Shown here: in pieces, positions 42,764 to 52,800 of the stretch
How the letters are laid out: each line of letters begins with the position of its first letter
How positions within the stretch are numbered: the stretch's first letter is position 1
Assembly (NCBI GenBank): GCA_963798805.1
Contig: CAWCVC010000002.1
Location: 372,001-436,000, forward strand
Origin: CAVZCK01 sp963798805
Lineage (GTDB): Bacteria > Pseudomonadota > Alphaproteobacteria > Rhizobiales > Rhodomicrobiaceae
Length of the DNA stretch: 64,000 nucleotides
Direction of reading: 5' to 3'
Notes under the pieces: model-generated
Seen by the model: only the letters and a program-made list of their open reading frames with translations
Database searches by the model: none
What the model was told of the DNA's origin: nothing
Position numbers and translations under genes: made by a program

Positions 42764-45324
42764 GGCCGTGACCCGAGGCGCGGCTGAACGCGCTTCATCT
42801 CGTCTTCAGTCAAGCTGAAATAGCGCCGGGTAATGGCTTCGGAGAGTTCCGGCAATTCCTTCGCCAGTAGCGCAAACAGCGCCTTGAATGCCTCTCGCCC
42901 ATCACTCGCGCCCGCTTTCGACAGTTCGTGCACATCTGCAAGCCTGACTCGCGTCAGTAAATCAAGGATAAGCTTGCGTTCCTCGCTCTGCGGCACGTCC
43001 TGCGGGCTCTGCGGCAGGTCATCGAGATGTTCGGAGACCGCGGCGAGTTGGAAGGCCACGCTGCGCGGATTGGTCTCGTCGGCGAGCAGGAGATCGAGGA
43101 CGAGCGGCAGGGCGGGCGCGAAGAGATAGCGCGAGCGGTAGGTCAGGATGCTGTCGGCGACTTCGAGCGCGAAGGTGAGGCCGGCGGCTTCGGCGGCGTC
43201 GTCCTGGCGGTTCCGGAACAGCGCGTTCAAAAGCTCGGAGAGATTCGCCGCCCGCTCCAGGCGCCGGCCGATCTCGAGGAAGGTCCAGCCATAGTTGCGC
43301 GTCATGTTCTCGGCGGCCATGCCGTTGAAGGCGGCGAGCGTGGTGATGCCCTGATCGAGATAGTCGAGCGCCTCCGCCAGACTTTGAGGCTCGGTGTCTC
43401 CGCACCAGACCGGCGACGTTTGGAAAGCTTGCAGGTTGCGCCACAGCTCGACCGACAGCCGGTCGCGGATCAGGGCGGCGACGCGGTGGATGTCGCCGAG
43501 CGTCTCGACAAGGCCGTAGCGGCGGCCGCGTCCGGACATCAGCGCGCGAGCGCGCTGCTCGATGGCTCCATCCTGGCGTGGCAGGGCGACGACGCCTTCA
43601 TCCTTCGCGAGCAGCAGATCGAGCGCCTTGATGAGCATGTCGCGATGCTGGAGCGCGGCAGTGTCCGGATCGAGCCGGCTCAGAGCACCGCGCAGGAAGC
43701 GCATGATCCAGTCGGCGCGCTCGGCATAGCGGCCGAGCCAGAACAGATTGTCGGCGATGCGGCTGCGCAAACCGGTGCCACCCCGGCTGATCTTCGGCGC
43801 ATCGAGGCTGAGGCGCAGCCGGCTGACATAGGGTGCAATATCGGCGTCCGAGAGCACCCAGACATCCCGGGAGCGGCCTTGGCCATCGTAGACCGCGATA
43901 CCGTTTGCGGTATCGAGTTCCATCGCGACGCCGCCCGGCATCACCTGATATTCGCCGTCGACAAGGGTTGCGTAGAGGCGCAGCGCGAAGCTGCGCGGCT
44001 TCAAGCCCTCGGGTGTCCAGGACGGCAGGCTGGCGAAGTTCGATTTCTCCTCGGCCAGATAGCGGTGGTCATGAATTTCGATCTCGCGCTTGAGCCGGTT
44101 CAGCTCGGCCGGCGGCAGCTCCGCCGGCAGAATGACACGCTGCGGCCGGCCGGGGCGTCCGGTGCCTTCCTGCACGGGCCTGATCGCCAGCTTGTCGAGA
44201 TTGGCGAAAGCCTGCTGACGTGCGGCTCCATCGCCAAGCCACGAGCGGGCGTGATCTGGAACCGCCAGCTCCTCGCTCAAGAGCTCCCTGCAAAGCCCGG
44301 GCAGATAGGGACCGAGGCCGCGGTTCTCGGCGAGGGCGGTGCCGAGCCCGTTGGTGGCGAGGTCCGGATTGGTCCTCAGCGCCTGGACGAAACCGACCGG
44401 CCCGAGATAGCCGGCCGGATCGAGCTCGAGCGGATCGGCCATGGCCCCGGCGACGCAGCGCAGGATCAGGTCGATCGGGCGCAGACCCTCCAGCGTCTTC
44501 ATATAGATGCGGTTGCCGACCACGCGCAGGTCGCCGCCCTCGACCAGCAGCAGGCTGAAATAGCGGGCGAGATAGGCGTGGCCGAAATAATCCTCATGCG
44601 AGGCGCCGGGCGTCAAGAGCGCGATGCTGGCGTCATTGCGTCCGGCGCGGGCGAGCAGCTCGCCATGCATGGCGTTGAAATAGGGGGCGAGGCGCAGCGC
44701 GTTGGACTCGCGGAAGAGATCGCTGGTGACGTGAGAATGGACGATGCGGTTGGCGAGCGCGAAACCCGCCCCGGCCACGGTTTCCGCGTGGCTGTCGAGA
44801 ACGCGCCAGCGGCCGTCGGCGTCGCGCGTGAGGTCGGCGGCGTAGTAGGCAAGGCGCCCCCGTCCCTCGGCCGTGCCGCTGAGCGCGCGCAGAAAAGCCG
44901 GATCGCCGAGAATGAGCTGTGGCGGGATGTGGCCCTCGCGCAGGAGGACCTGGCCGCCGTAAAGATCGTTGAGAATGCCGGAGAACAGCCGGGCGCGCTG
45001 CACCATGGCGCGCTCCAGCGACTGCCACTCCGAGGGCGAGATGATGAGCGGGATCAGGTCGATCTTCCAGCGTTCATCCGTGCTGTGTGCCTCGGCGAAA
45101 ATATCCTGCGCAATGCCGTTTTCGCGAACCAGCCGGCGCAGCTTTTCGGATCGTCCGATTTGCTCAGCGCGGCTGAAGCTGCCGAATTCGCGTGCGAAAG
45201 GCATCCAATGGGGTCTGAGGCGCCCCTGCCGGTCGATCATTTCATCGAAACGCGCGCCATCCGCAGCATAACTGACGAATGGATCTTCGCTAGGCGTGCT
45301 GATCCCTTCGATCATGGTCATCAT
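42760..45324 (-). CDS. circularly permuted ATP-grasp fused to alpha-E domain
   Basis: An 854-residue protein. Residues about 30-520 are a circularly permuted ATP-grasp of the DUF404/DUF407-like type (LSGTAEGRGRLAYYAADLTR, MHGELLARAGRNDASIALLT), expected to form amide bonds with ATP; residues about 530-850 are an alpha-E helical domain (LFWLGRYAERADWIMRFLRG, TRNYGWTFLEIGRRLERAAN). In the cluster at 49-51 kb the same two domains are separate genes, so here they are fused. The transglutaminase gene overlaps its end. Function is inferred only as a peptide ligase. Confidence 0.85.
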   Translation of the reverse strand: MMTMIEGISTPSEDPFVSYAADGARFDEMIDRQGRLRPHWMPFAREFGSFSRAEQIGRSEKLRRLVRENGIAQDIFAEAHSTDERWKIDLIPLIISPSEWQSLERAMVQRARLFSGILNDLYGGQVLLREGHIPPQLILGDPAFLRALSGTAEGRGRLAYYAADLTRDADGRWRVLDSHAETVAGAGFALANRIVHSHVTSDLFRESNALRLAPYFNAMHGELLARAGRNDASIALLTPGASHEDYFGHAYLARYFSLLLVEGGDLRVVGNRIYMKTLEGLRPIDLILRCVAGAMADPLELDPAGYLGPVGFVQALRTNPDLATNGLGTALAENRGLGPYLPGLCRELLSEELAVPDHARSWLGDGAARQQAFANLDKLAIRPVQEGTGRPGRPQRVILPAELPPAELNRLKREIEIHDHRYLAEEKSNFASLPSWTPEGLKPRSFALRLYATLVDGEYQVMPGGVAMELDTANGIAVYDGQGRSRDVWVLSDADIAPYVSRLRLSLDAPKISRGGTGLRSRIADNLFWLGRYAERADWIMRFLRGALSRLDPDTAALQHRDMLIKALDLLLAKDEGVVALPRQDGAIEQRARALMSGRGRRYGLVETLGDIHRVAALIRDRLSVELWRNLQAFQTSPVWCGDTEPQSLAEALDYLDQGITTLAAFNGMAAENMTRNYGWTFLEIGRRLERAANLSELLNALFRNRQDDAAEAAGLTFALEVADSILTYRSRYLFAPALPLVLDLLLADETNPRSVAFQLAAVSEHLDDLPQSPQDVPQSEERKLILDLLTRVRLADVHELSKAGASDGREAFKALFALLAKELPELSEAITRRYFSLTEDEMKRVQPRLGSRP

Positions 45325-45558
45325 AGTTTGTGGAGAGATCCTTGTGTGTGTGCCGCCTAGCGTTGCTCGTCCGGAAAGGCATGAGGACCAAGGATACTAA
45401 AAACAAAACACCGGATCGAGATCATGCGAAAAAGCATCACGCTAACGACGCCATAATCATACCACCGCGGCCATAGCTCCGCCAGCGCCCCCGCTTTCCG
45501 CCCGAATGGTGTCTGGTTGCTTGTTGATATCCGGCAACTTCATCTCCGCGCCGTAAGA

Positions 45559-48500
45559 TCAGCCGCTAAGCCGCAGGTCCAGGGTGAACGGATATTCGGG
45601 ATTGATTTTCGCCGGGCCGACCTTGACGCTGCCAGGCGTATGGCCGAGCGTTTCGAACCGCGTCAGGCGCCGGCTTTCCGCCTCATAGGCATTCACCGGG
45701 AAGGTGTCGAAGGCGCGTCCGCCGGGATGGGCGACGTGGTAGCGGCAGCCGCCGATGGCGCGGCCGGTCCAGGTGTCGACGATGTCGAAGACAAGCGGCG
45801 TATGCGGGGGGATGGTCGGGTGAAGCGCCGAAGCCGGCTGCCACGCGCGGAAGCGGACACCGGCGACGAATTCGCCGTGAACGCCGGTGGAGGCGAGCGG
45901 CAAGGTGCGGCCGTTGCAGGTGATGACGTAGCGGTCCTGGGTCATGCGGGCGGTGCGGATCTGGACGCGCTCCAGCGAGCTATCCACATAGCGCGCGGTA
46001 CCTCCGACGACGCCTTCCTCGCCCAGCACATGCCAGGGCTCCAGCGCCTGACGCAGCTCGAGCTCCAGCCCGACATTCTCCAGCGTTCCATAGAGCGGAA
46101 AGCGGAATTCGAAATGCGGCGCGAACCATTCCGCCGCGACGTGAAGGCCCGCCTCTCTCAGATCGTCGATGATGCCGAGAAAATCCTGCCAGACGAAATG
46201 CGGCAGCATGAAGCGGTCGTGCAGCTCGGTGCCCCAGCGTATCAGCCTGCCCTTGTAGGGGTTTTCCCAGAAGCGGGCGATGAGCGCGCGCAGCAGAAGC
46301 TGCTGCGCCAGGCTCATGCGCGCATGAGGCGGCATCTCGAACGAGCGGAATTCGACGAGACCCAGCCGCCCGGTCGGTCCATCCGGCGAATAGAGCTTGT
46401 CCATGCAGATCTCGGCCCGGTGCGTGTTGCCGGTCACATCGACGAGCAGATTGCGGAATAGCCGATCAACGAGCCATGGCGGAATATGGCCGGCGGTCGG
46501 GTCGGGGACCTGGGCAAGCGCGATCTCCATCTCATAGAGCTGCTCATGGCGGGCTTCGTCGATGCGCGGGGCCTGGCTGGTCGGGCCGATGAACAGGCCC
46601 GAGAACAGGTAGGAGAGGGACGGATGGTGCTGCCAATAGGTAATGAGGCTGCCGAGCAGGTCGGGGCGGCGGAGAAACGGGCTGTCGGCGGGAGTGACGG
46701 CGCCGAGGACGATATGGTTGCCGCCGCCTGTCCCGGAATGGCGGCCGTCGAGCATGAATTTCTCGGTGCCAAGGCGGCAGAGATGCGCCTCCTCGTAAAG
46801 CTTCGTGGTGATGCGGACAGCCTCGTCCCAGTTCCCCGCCGGATGAATGTTGACCTCGATCACGCCGGGATCGGGCGTCACTTTGATGACGTTGATCCGG
46901 CTGTCATGGGGTGGGGTGTAGCCTTCGATGTGAACCCGCAGGCCGGTTTCGGCCGCTGTGTCCTCGACCGCGGCAACGAGGGCGGCGTAATCCTCTGCAT
47001 CCACGACCGGCGGCAGGAACACATTCAGGTGGCCGTCGCGCGGCTCGACTGTCAGCGCGGTCCGCACGGAGCCGACGACTTCCTGTGGCGCATCCGGCGT
47101 GGCTGGGGGCACCTCAAGTGTGACCGCTCGGCGGTTCTGCAAAAGCGTTTCACGACGGGGCAGAGGGGCGCGCTGCTGCGCCATCGGATCGGACGGGATG
47201 ATGTGCGGGTAATTAATCGGCGCGATATAGGGCAGGCCGCCGATCGGCAGGCGGAAGCCGGCGGGCAAATCTCCCGGGAGCAGGAACAGCCTCTTGCGCC
47301 GGAAGGCCCAGCGCTCGGTGACCCAGCGCCGGCCGCGTTCCTGCGAATGCCAGACCTGAATTGGCGTCACGTAGCTGGCGGGCTCGGCGAGACCGCGCTC
47401 GAAGACGCGCACCACGCGCGCCCGTTCCGCCGGGTTGTCCAGCTTGTTATCCTTCGTGTCGAGATTGATCGGCAGCTTCTGCTCGATCAGCAGGAAATGT
47501 GCCGGGTCCTCATAGGCCGGGATCGCTGCGTCTTTAGGCAGGCCGAGATTGGCGGAAAGGGTCTTGGCGAAGCGCGAGGCGTCCTCGATGGTCGGCGGCG
47601 ACTCGGTCACCTCGTCATCGATCAGTTCGGTGTTCTGCCAGAGCGGCTCACCGTCGGCGCGCCAATAGACCGCGAAGGCCCAGCGAGGAAGCTGCTCGCC
47701 CGGATACCACTTCCCTTGACCGTAATGCAAAAGGCCGCCGGGCGCGAAGCGGTCGCGGAGACGCCGGACCAGGGTCTCGGCGTAGCGGCGCTTATTCGGG
47801 CCGACCGCCGCCGTGTTCCATTCGGCGCCGTCCATATCGTCAACCGAGACGAAGGTCGGCTCGCCGCCCATCGACAGGCGCACATCGCCATCCTTCAGCC
47901 GCTTATCGACCTCATAGCCGGCCGCGGTGATGGCTGCCCATTGCTCGTCGGTATAGGGCTTGGTAACGCGAGGAGACTCGGCGATCCGGGTCACCTGCAT
48001 ATCGAAGGAAAATTCGACCTCGGCTGCCTCGTGCCCGCCGGTGATCGGCGCGGCGCTGATCGGGCTCGGCGTTGCCGCCAGCGGGATATGGCCTTCGCCG
48101 GCGAGCAGACCGGATGTCGGGTCGAGGCCGATCCAGCCGGCACCGGGGAGATAGACTTCCGCCCAGGCGTGCAGGTCGGTGAAATCGGCGGGGGGGCCCT
48201 CCGGGCCGTCCAGGGGTTTCACATCCGGCATGAGCTGGATCAGATAGCCCGAGACGAAACGTGCTGCGAGACCGAATGAGCGCAGGATCTGCACCAGCAT
48301 CCAGCCGCTGTCCCGGCAGGAGCCGGCTTGGCGCGCGATGGTCTCGTCCGGCGTCTGCACGCCCGGCTCCATGCGGATGAGATATTTGATGTCGCGCTGG
48401 ACCTGCCGGTTGAGCAGCACGAGGAAATCGATCGTCGTATCGGCCTTGGTTTCCAACCCCGCGAAATAGTCCTTGAACCGCGGACCGATCTGCACGGGCT

Positions 48501-48855
48501 CCAGATAGGGCGCGAGCTCTTTTTTCAGCTCCGGCTCATAAGCGAACGGAAAGACCTTGGCATAGTCGTCGACGAAGAAGTCGAACGGGTTGATCACCGC
48601 CATATCGGCGACGAGGTCAACGGTGACGGTGAATTCGCGGGTCTTCTCCAGCGCGACGAAGCGGGCGAGGTAATTGCCGAACGGGTCCTGCTGCCAGTTG
48701 AGGAAATGCTGCTTCGGCGTCAGCGACAGAGAATAGCTGAGGATCGGCGTGCGGCAGTGAGGGGCGGGGCGCAGGCGGATGATCTGCGGACCGAGCACGG
48801 TCAGCCTGTCATAGTGATATTCCGTCCTGTGCGTAAGCGCGACGTGCAGTGTCAT
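45559..48855 (-). CDS. transglutaminase-like protein with DUF2126-type C-terminus
   Basis: A 1098-residue protein. Residues 1-300 are a transglutaminase-like domain with Cys180 in GSCRDSGWML, His229 in TDLHAWAEVY and Asp245 in GLDPTSG. Residues about 310-1090 match the large DUF2126-type region (RLSMGGEPTFVS, GGNHIVLGAVTPADSPFL, GLVEFRSFEMPPHARMS). The C-terminal region has a glutamine-synthetase-like flavour, noted for DUF2126 proteins in earlier work on amidoligases. Adjacent to alpha-E and ATP-grasp genes, so probably part of the same amide-bond chemistry, with the thiol enzyme cleaving or transferring the product. Confidence 0.85.
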   Translation of the reverse strand: MTLHVALTHRTEYHYDRLTVLGPQIIRLRPAPHCRTPILSYSLSLTPKQHFLNWQQDPFGNYLARFVALEKTREFTVTVDLVADMAVINPFDFFVDDYAKVFPFAYEPELKKELAPYLEPVQIGPRFKDYFAGLETKADTTIDFLVLLNRQVQRDIKYLIRMEPGVQTPDETIARQAGSCRDSGWMLVQILRSFGLAARFVSGYLIQLMPDVKPLDGPEGPPADFTDLHAWAEVYLPGAGWIGLDPTSGLLAGEGHIPLAATPSPISAAPITGGHEAAEVEFSFDMQVTRIAESPRVTKPYTDEQWAAITAAGYEVDKRLKDGDVRLSMGGEPTFVSVDDMDGAEWNTAAVGPNKRRYAETLVRRLRDRFAPGGLLHYGQGKWYPGEQLPRWAFAVYWRADGEPLWQNTELIDDEVTESPPTIEDASRFAKTLSANLGLPKDAAIPAYEDPAHFLLIEQKLPINLDTKDNKLDNPAERARVVRVFERGLAEPASYVTPIQVWHSQERGRRWVTERWAFRRKRLFLLPGDLPAGFRLPIGGLPYIAPINYPHIIPSDPMAQQRAPLPRRETLLQNRRAVTLEVPPATPDAPQEVVGSVRTALTVEPRDGHLNVFLPPVVDAEDYAALVAAVEDTAAETGLRVHIEGYTPPHDSRINVIKVTPDPGVIEVNIHPAGNWDEAVRITTKLYEEAHLCRLGTEKFMLDGRHSGTGGGNHIVLGAVTPADSPFLRRPDLLGSLITYWQHHPSLSYLFSGLFIGPTSQAPRIDEARHEQLYEMEIALAQVPDPTAGHIPPWLVDRLFRNLLVDVTGNTHRAEICMDKLYSPDGPTGRLGLVEFRSFEMPPHARMSLAQQLLLRALIARFWENPYKGRLIRWGTELHDRFMLPHFVWQDFLGIIDDLREAGLHVAAEWFAPHFEFRFPLYGTLENVGLELELRQALEPWHVLGEEGVVGGTARYVDSSLERVQIRTARMTQDRYVITCNGRTLPLASTGVHGEFVAGVRFRAWQPASALHPTIPPHTPLVFDIVDTWTGRAIGGCRYHVAHPGGRAFDTFPVNAYEAESRRLTRFETLGHTPGSVKVGPAKINPEYPFTLDLRLSG

Positions 48856-48930
48856 TTGCCCCTCTTTGCCGGCCGCTTGCCGCTCGTCACTTGTTGGCCG
48901 GGATGGTCGTTAGGTGATCGCTGCAGTCGG

Positions 48931-49992
48931 CTAACCCTGTGTTTGGGTCTGGGTTTGGCCCGAGCTGCTCGATTGCGACATGGCGCGGGCGGGGGTTCCG
49001 GCATTGGGGCCTTGTTCCGGCGTCGCCGGCTCCGGCTGATGGCCGAAAAACGCGGTCGCCAGCTCCGAGGTGAGAGCCATCAACTCGCTTTGCACCCAGT
49101 CGTTGAAGCCGTGCAGCCGCTCCAGCAGGCCATCATTCACCATCGCTTTCTGCAGATCGCTCTGGAAGCGCTCGACCCGCTCGAAGGCGCGCTGGGCATT
49201 GCGCAGATGGAATTCGCCGCGAAGCTGGGCGACCATCCGCTGGATCTCGCTGGCGCAGAAGGCGATCGAGCGCGGCAGACGGGTGTCGAAGATCAAGAAG
49301 CTGACGACGTCGCCGGGCTCGAAGCCGCTGTGATGGCAGCGGCGGTAGGAATGATAAGCCGAGGCCGAGCGCAGAAGCGCATTCCACATGCCGGCCTGCT
49401 GCTCGGGCTTGACGTCCTTCATCATGCCGGTGGCGCGCTGGGCGAACTGGACGTCGAGCAGCCGGCTGGTCTGATCGGCGCGCTCGATGAACAAGCCGAG
49501 GCGGAAGAACGGCCAGCTTTCGTCGCGGTAGAGCGTGCTCTCGGCGACGCCGATCTCGGCATAGCAGCCGCGCTTGATGGCGTCGCAACTGCGGGTGAGG
49601 CGGGTCTCAGAGAAATCGGCCTCGGTGAGGGCGAGCAGGCGCGTGTAGAAGTCGTTGATCTGCAGCCACATATCGGTCGAGATCAGCGGACGAAGAGCGC
49701 GCGCATTTTCGCGGGCGGCGCGGATGCTCGACTGGATCGAGCTGGGGTTTTCCAGCGAGGTCACGTAGTGGGTGATCAGGTTCTGCGCGTTCGCCTCCGA
49801 GAACTTCCCGTAGAAGCTCTTCTGGTCCGAATAAAGGGCGACGATCCAGGACCAGCTATCCTCGTCCGGACGCCCGCGCTGGAAGGCGGCCTGCGCCTCG
49901 AGAATCCGCGCCATGCTTTCAGCACGCTCGAGATAGCGGGCGAGCCAGAACGCGCCCTCGGCATGGCGGGAGAGCAGCGTCGCGACAGTCAA
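48931..49992 (-). CDS. alpha-E domain protein
   Basis: A 353-residue mostly helical soluble protein of the alpha-E family (ARYLERAESMARILEAQAAF, RRGVCQ-less; SYRRCHHSGFEPGDVVSFLI, HLRNAQRAFERVERFQ), encoded beside ATP-grasp and transglutaminase genes in many bacteria; its role is unknown. The start is a TTG at 49992-49990 that overlaps the TGA of the ATP-grasp gene (TTGA) and has GGGGAG seven bases upstream; the ATG-initiated frame up to 50250 would need a long unsupported overlap. The C-terminus is a Ser/Gln/Thr-rich tail. Confidence 0.85.
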   Translation of the reverse strand: MTVATLLSRHAEGAFWLARYLERAESMARILEAQAAFQRGRPDEDSWSWIVALYSDQKSFYGKFSEANAQNLITHYVTSLENPSSIQSSIRAARENARALRPLISTDMWLQINDFYTRLLALTEADFSETRLTRSCDAIKRGCYAEIGVAESTLYRDESWPFFRLGLFIERADQTSRLLDVQFAQRATGMMKDVKPEQQAGMWNALLRSASAYHSYRRCHHSGFEPGDVVSFLIFDTRLPRSIAFCASEIQRMVAQLRGEFHLRNAQRAFERVERFQSDLQKAMVNDGLLERLHGFNDWVQSELMALTSELATAFFGHQPEPATPEQGPNAGTPARAMSQSSSSGQTQTQTQG

Positions 49993-51470
49993 CGGAGGTC
50001 TCCCCTCAGCACCCAGGTGTCCTTGGTGCCGCCGCCCTGCGAGGAATTGACCACGATCGAGCCTTTCGGCAGCGCGACGCGCGTGAGGCCGCCGGGCAGC
50101 ACCCAGGTGTCCTTCCCCGTCACGGCGAAGGGTCTGAGATCGACATGGCGCGGCTCGACGGCGTCGCCGACCAGCGTCGGGCAGACCGACAGGCTGATCA
50201 TCGGCTGAGCGATATAGTTGGACGGGTTCTTCTTGAGCTGTTCGCGGCACTCCTCGATCTGCGCTCGCGTCGCTTTCGGGCCGACGCAGATGCCGTAGCC
50301 GCCGGATTCGCCGACCGGCTTCACCACCAGCTTCTCCAGATTTTCCAGCGTATAGCTCAAGGCGCGCGGCTCGCGGCAGATATAGGTTTCGACGTTCGGC
50401 AGAATCGGATCCTCGTCGAGATAGTAGCGGATGATGCGCGGCACGTAAGCATAGACCGCCTTATCGTCCGCAACGCCCGTACCCACGGCATTGGCAAGCG
50501 TCACATTTCCCTTGCGCACAGCCCGCATCAGGCCGGGGACGCCGAGCAGGCTGTCCTTGTTGAAAACTTCCGGGTCGATGAAATCGTCATTGAGGCGCCG
50601 GTAGATCACATGCACCGGCATCGGGCCGGAGACGGTCTTCATGAAGACGCGGTCGTCCTCGACGAACAGGTCGCGGCCCTCAACCAGCGGCACGCCCATC
50701 TCGCGGGCGAGGAAGATGTGCTCGAAATAGGCGGAGTTGAACACGCCCGGCGAGAGCAGCACGATCTGCGCCTCGGTGAGGACGGGCGGGGCGACCTCGG
50801 CGAGCTTGCTGGCGAGCCGGTAGCCATAGTCGGAGATCGACTCGATGGCGAAGCCTTCCATCAGGTCAGGGAAGGCGCGCTGCATCAGATGCCGGTTCTC
50901 CACCACATAGGAGACGCCGGACGGCGTGCGGCTGTTGTCCTCCAGCACGAGGAAGCGGCCGGTCTCGTCGCGGATGATGTCGGTGCCGGAGATGTGGATG
51001 TAGGTGCCGGCCGGCGGGTCGTAATCCACCATCTCAGGTTTGAAATTGACATTTTCGAAGACCAGATCGGCGGGCAGCGTGCCGTCCTTGAAGATGTGGC
51101 GGTCGTGATAGACGTCCCAGATGAACAGGTTGAGCGCCTTGACCCGCTGCTTGATGCCGGCATCGAGCAGCTTCCAGTCGGCGCTGGTGATCACGCGCGG
51201 GATGACGTCGAATGGCAGAATGCGGTCGATGGCGTTGCGGTCGCTATAGACCGTGAATGTAATGCCGAGCATGAACAGCTCGCGCTCGGCGTCCTTGGCG
51301 CGCGCGGCGAGATCGGCAAGCTCCATCCGCTGGAGCCGGTGCCAGAGCTTCGTCAGCGCGTGATTGGGATGATCGGGATTGCCAAGAAGTTCACAGAAGA
51401 AGGCGCCAGGTGTGTAGTCATCGAGCGTTGCCGCCGTGCCGGGATTGTGTAAGACCGTAACTGTCGCCAT
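49989..51470 (-). CDS. circularly permuted ATP-grasp type 2 protein
   Basis: A 493-residue ATP-grasp enzyme with permuted domain order (SDWKLLDAGIKQRVKALNLF, LVLEDNSRTPSGVSYVVENR, VVKPVGESGGYGICVGP and VNSSQGGGTKDTWVL at the C-terminus). Expected to use ATP to form a peptide or isopeptide bond; substrate unknown. First gene of the 42-51 kb cluster, coupled to the alpha-E gene by TTGA overlap. About 500 bases upstream to the next gene, so the cluster promoter lies between 51471 and 51967. Confidence 0.87.
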   Translation of the reverse strand: MATVTVLHNPGTAATLDDYTPGAFFCELLGNPDHPNHALTKLWHRLQRMELADLAARAKDAERELFMLGITFTVYSDRNAIDRILPFDVIPRVITSADWKLLDAGIKQRVKALNLFIWDVYHDRHIFKDGTLPADLVFENVNFKPEMVDYDPPAGTYIHISGTDIIRDETGRFLVLEDNSRTPSGVSYVVENRHLMQRAFPDLMEGFAIESISDYGYRLASKLAEVAPPVLTEAQIVLLSPGVFNSAYFEHIFLAREMGVPLVEGRDLFVEDDRVFMKTVSGPMPVHVIYRRLNDDFIDPEVFNKDSLLGVPGLMRAVRKGNVTLANAVGTGVADDKAVYAYVPRIIRYYLDEDPILPNVETYICREPRALSYTLENLEKLVVKPVGESGGYGICVGPKATRAQIEECREQLKKNPSNYIAQPMISLSVCPTLVGDAVEPRHVDLRPFAVTGKDTWVLPGGLTRVALPKGSIVVNSSQGGGTKDTWVLRGDLR

Positions 51471-51967
51471 GGATGTACCTTGTGAAAAGTCGCTGCTACG
51501 GCCCTTTCACCCTCATTGCGATAGAATAACACTTCATGGTTACTAACAGCCTAACACAGCCTTGCCGTTCCGGAAAAGATAAAACGATGCCCAATTGGTA
51601 AGCACCCTTAGGGCTATTGGGACCAATATAGGAAGAAGTCTTAGAACTACTCACCAAGTAAACGCGCCGGAGTGCTTCGGGCCCCAGTTACATCATGGAG
51701 CAGTCCGAACGTTCGCAAGTAAAGTCAAGCAGTGCATGGAAAATATGCGATTGCCCGGATTTTGGCCGGACAGAGTGCGTGGGCCAGAATGGCGCAGGCG
51801 GAATCGCGGTAGCGACCAGCCTGGAAGTGCGACCTTTGCGTGTCGATGGGTGATGTTTCGGCAACCAGAGCGGGAAATTGCGGGAGTGGACCAGGGTTGG
51901 CCCGTCCCGTTTGGCTCGCGGGCCGATCGCGTAAGCCGGCAGCGGCGCGGCGGCCGCGCGCCGAACC
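51471..51967. other. 497-bp intergenic region
   Basis: Upstream of the ATP-grasp cluster (starts at 51470, minus strand) and beyond the end of the SDR gene (51968). It contains an AT-rich part just upstream of the ATP-grasp start (51520-51560), where the cluster promoter probably lies. I see no gene or repeat; the open frame 51595-52011 overlaps the SDR antisense and has no motif. Confidence 0.4.
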
Positions 51968-52741
51968 TCAAGCGTTCTTGGCGCTTTTCATGCGCACCCA
52001 CTGCCCGTTGATCTCGTCGTCGCCGATGACCTTCAGGACCGTCTCGGAGAATTCCTTCGGGTCGGCGAGAACGCTCGGATCATGCTCGGTGGTCTTGACT
52101 TTCTGCGTCATGTCCTCGGAGCGCTCGGCGAAATCGGCCGTGTCGTAGCGGCCAGACATGATGGTGACCACGCGGATGCCCTCATTGACGAGATCGCGTG
52201 CCAGCGGCCGTGTCAGCGCCAGAACGCCGCCTTCCGAGGCGGCATAGGCGGTCTGGCCTTCCTTGCCGTCTTCGGACGCAACCGAGGCGGAATTGATGAT
52301 GATGCCGCGAATGCCGCCATCGAGCGGAGGCAGCGACATCATCGCGGCGGCGGACTTGGTCGCCATGTAGAAGGTGCCGGTCAGATTGACCTGCAACAGC
52401 CGCTCAAAGCTCGGCACGTCGTGAGTCAGGATCCTGCCGGTGTTGGAATCGCGCCAGACCGCCGGCTGATCGAGGGCGATGCCGGCGCAATTGACCAGGA
52501 TGCGCTCGATGCCGTTTTCCTCGCGGGCGAAGTCGAGCGCGGTGTCGACCGTGATTTCACTCGAAATCTCGAGATGCCGATAGATCGCGCCGATCCGCGC
52601 AGCGAGGGCCTCGCCCTCCTGCCGGAACATGTCAAGGATGGCGACCTTGCATCCTGCCTGGGCGAGCTTTTCCGCGGCTGCCGCCCCGAGCCCTTTCGCA
52701 CCACCCGCGACGATCGCGCTGATGTCGTTGCCAAGTCTCAT
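51968..52741 (-). CDS. short-chain dehydrogenase/reductase with altered active site
   Basis: A 257-residue SDR of the type-2 3-hydroxyacyl-CoA dehydrogenase/HSD10-like group. Nucleotide loop AGGAKGLGAAAAEKL and the NCAG motif are present; catalytic Ser153 (INSASVAS) and Tyr166 are present, but the lysine of YxxxK is Glu170 (YAASEGG; codon GAA). Family members have AAG or AAA there. The C-terminal segment MSGRYDTADFAERSEDM is also unlike the usual PGxFDTPM. Either catalysis is impaired or the substrate differs. About 60 bases downstream of the YbjQ gene, same strand. Confidence 0.85.
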   Translation of the reverse strand: MRLGNDISAIVAGGAKGLGAAAAEKLAQAGCKVAILDMFRQEGEALAARIGAIYRHLEISSEITVDTALDFAREENGIERILVNCAGIALDQPAVWRDSNTGRILTHDVPSFERLLQVNLTGTFYMATKSAAAMMSLPPLDGGIRGIIINSASVASEDGKEGQTAYAASEGGVLALTRPLARDLVNEGIRVVTIMSGRYDTADFAERSEDMTQKVKTTEHDPSVLADPKEFSETVLKVIGDDEINGQWVRMKSAKNA

Positions 52742-52800
52742 GGCCCTTCCCTTAATTAAGTCGGTGAATGAACGGCATTAAGCGCTCTGAAGTCAATGTC

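Noticed and set aside
43027..45360. 777-codon plus-strand frame
   Set aside because: Antisense to the ATP-grasp/alpha-E fusion gene; composition-driven shadow.
48328..50208. 626-codon plus-strand frame
   Set aside because: Antisense to the transglutaminase-like and alpha-E genes; no motifs.
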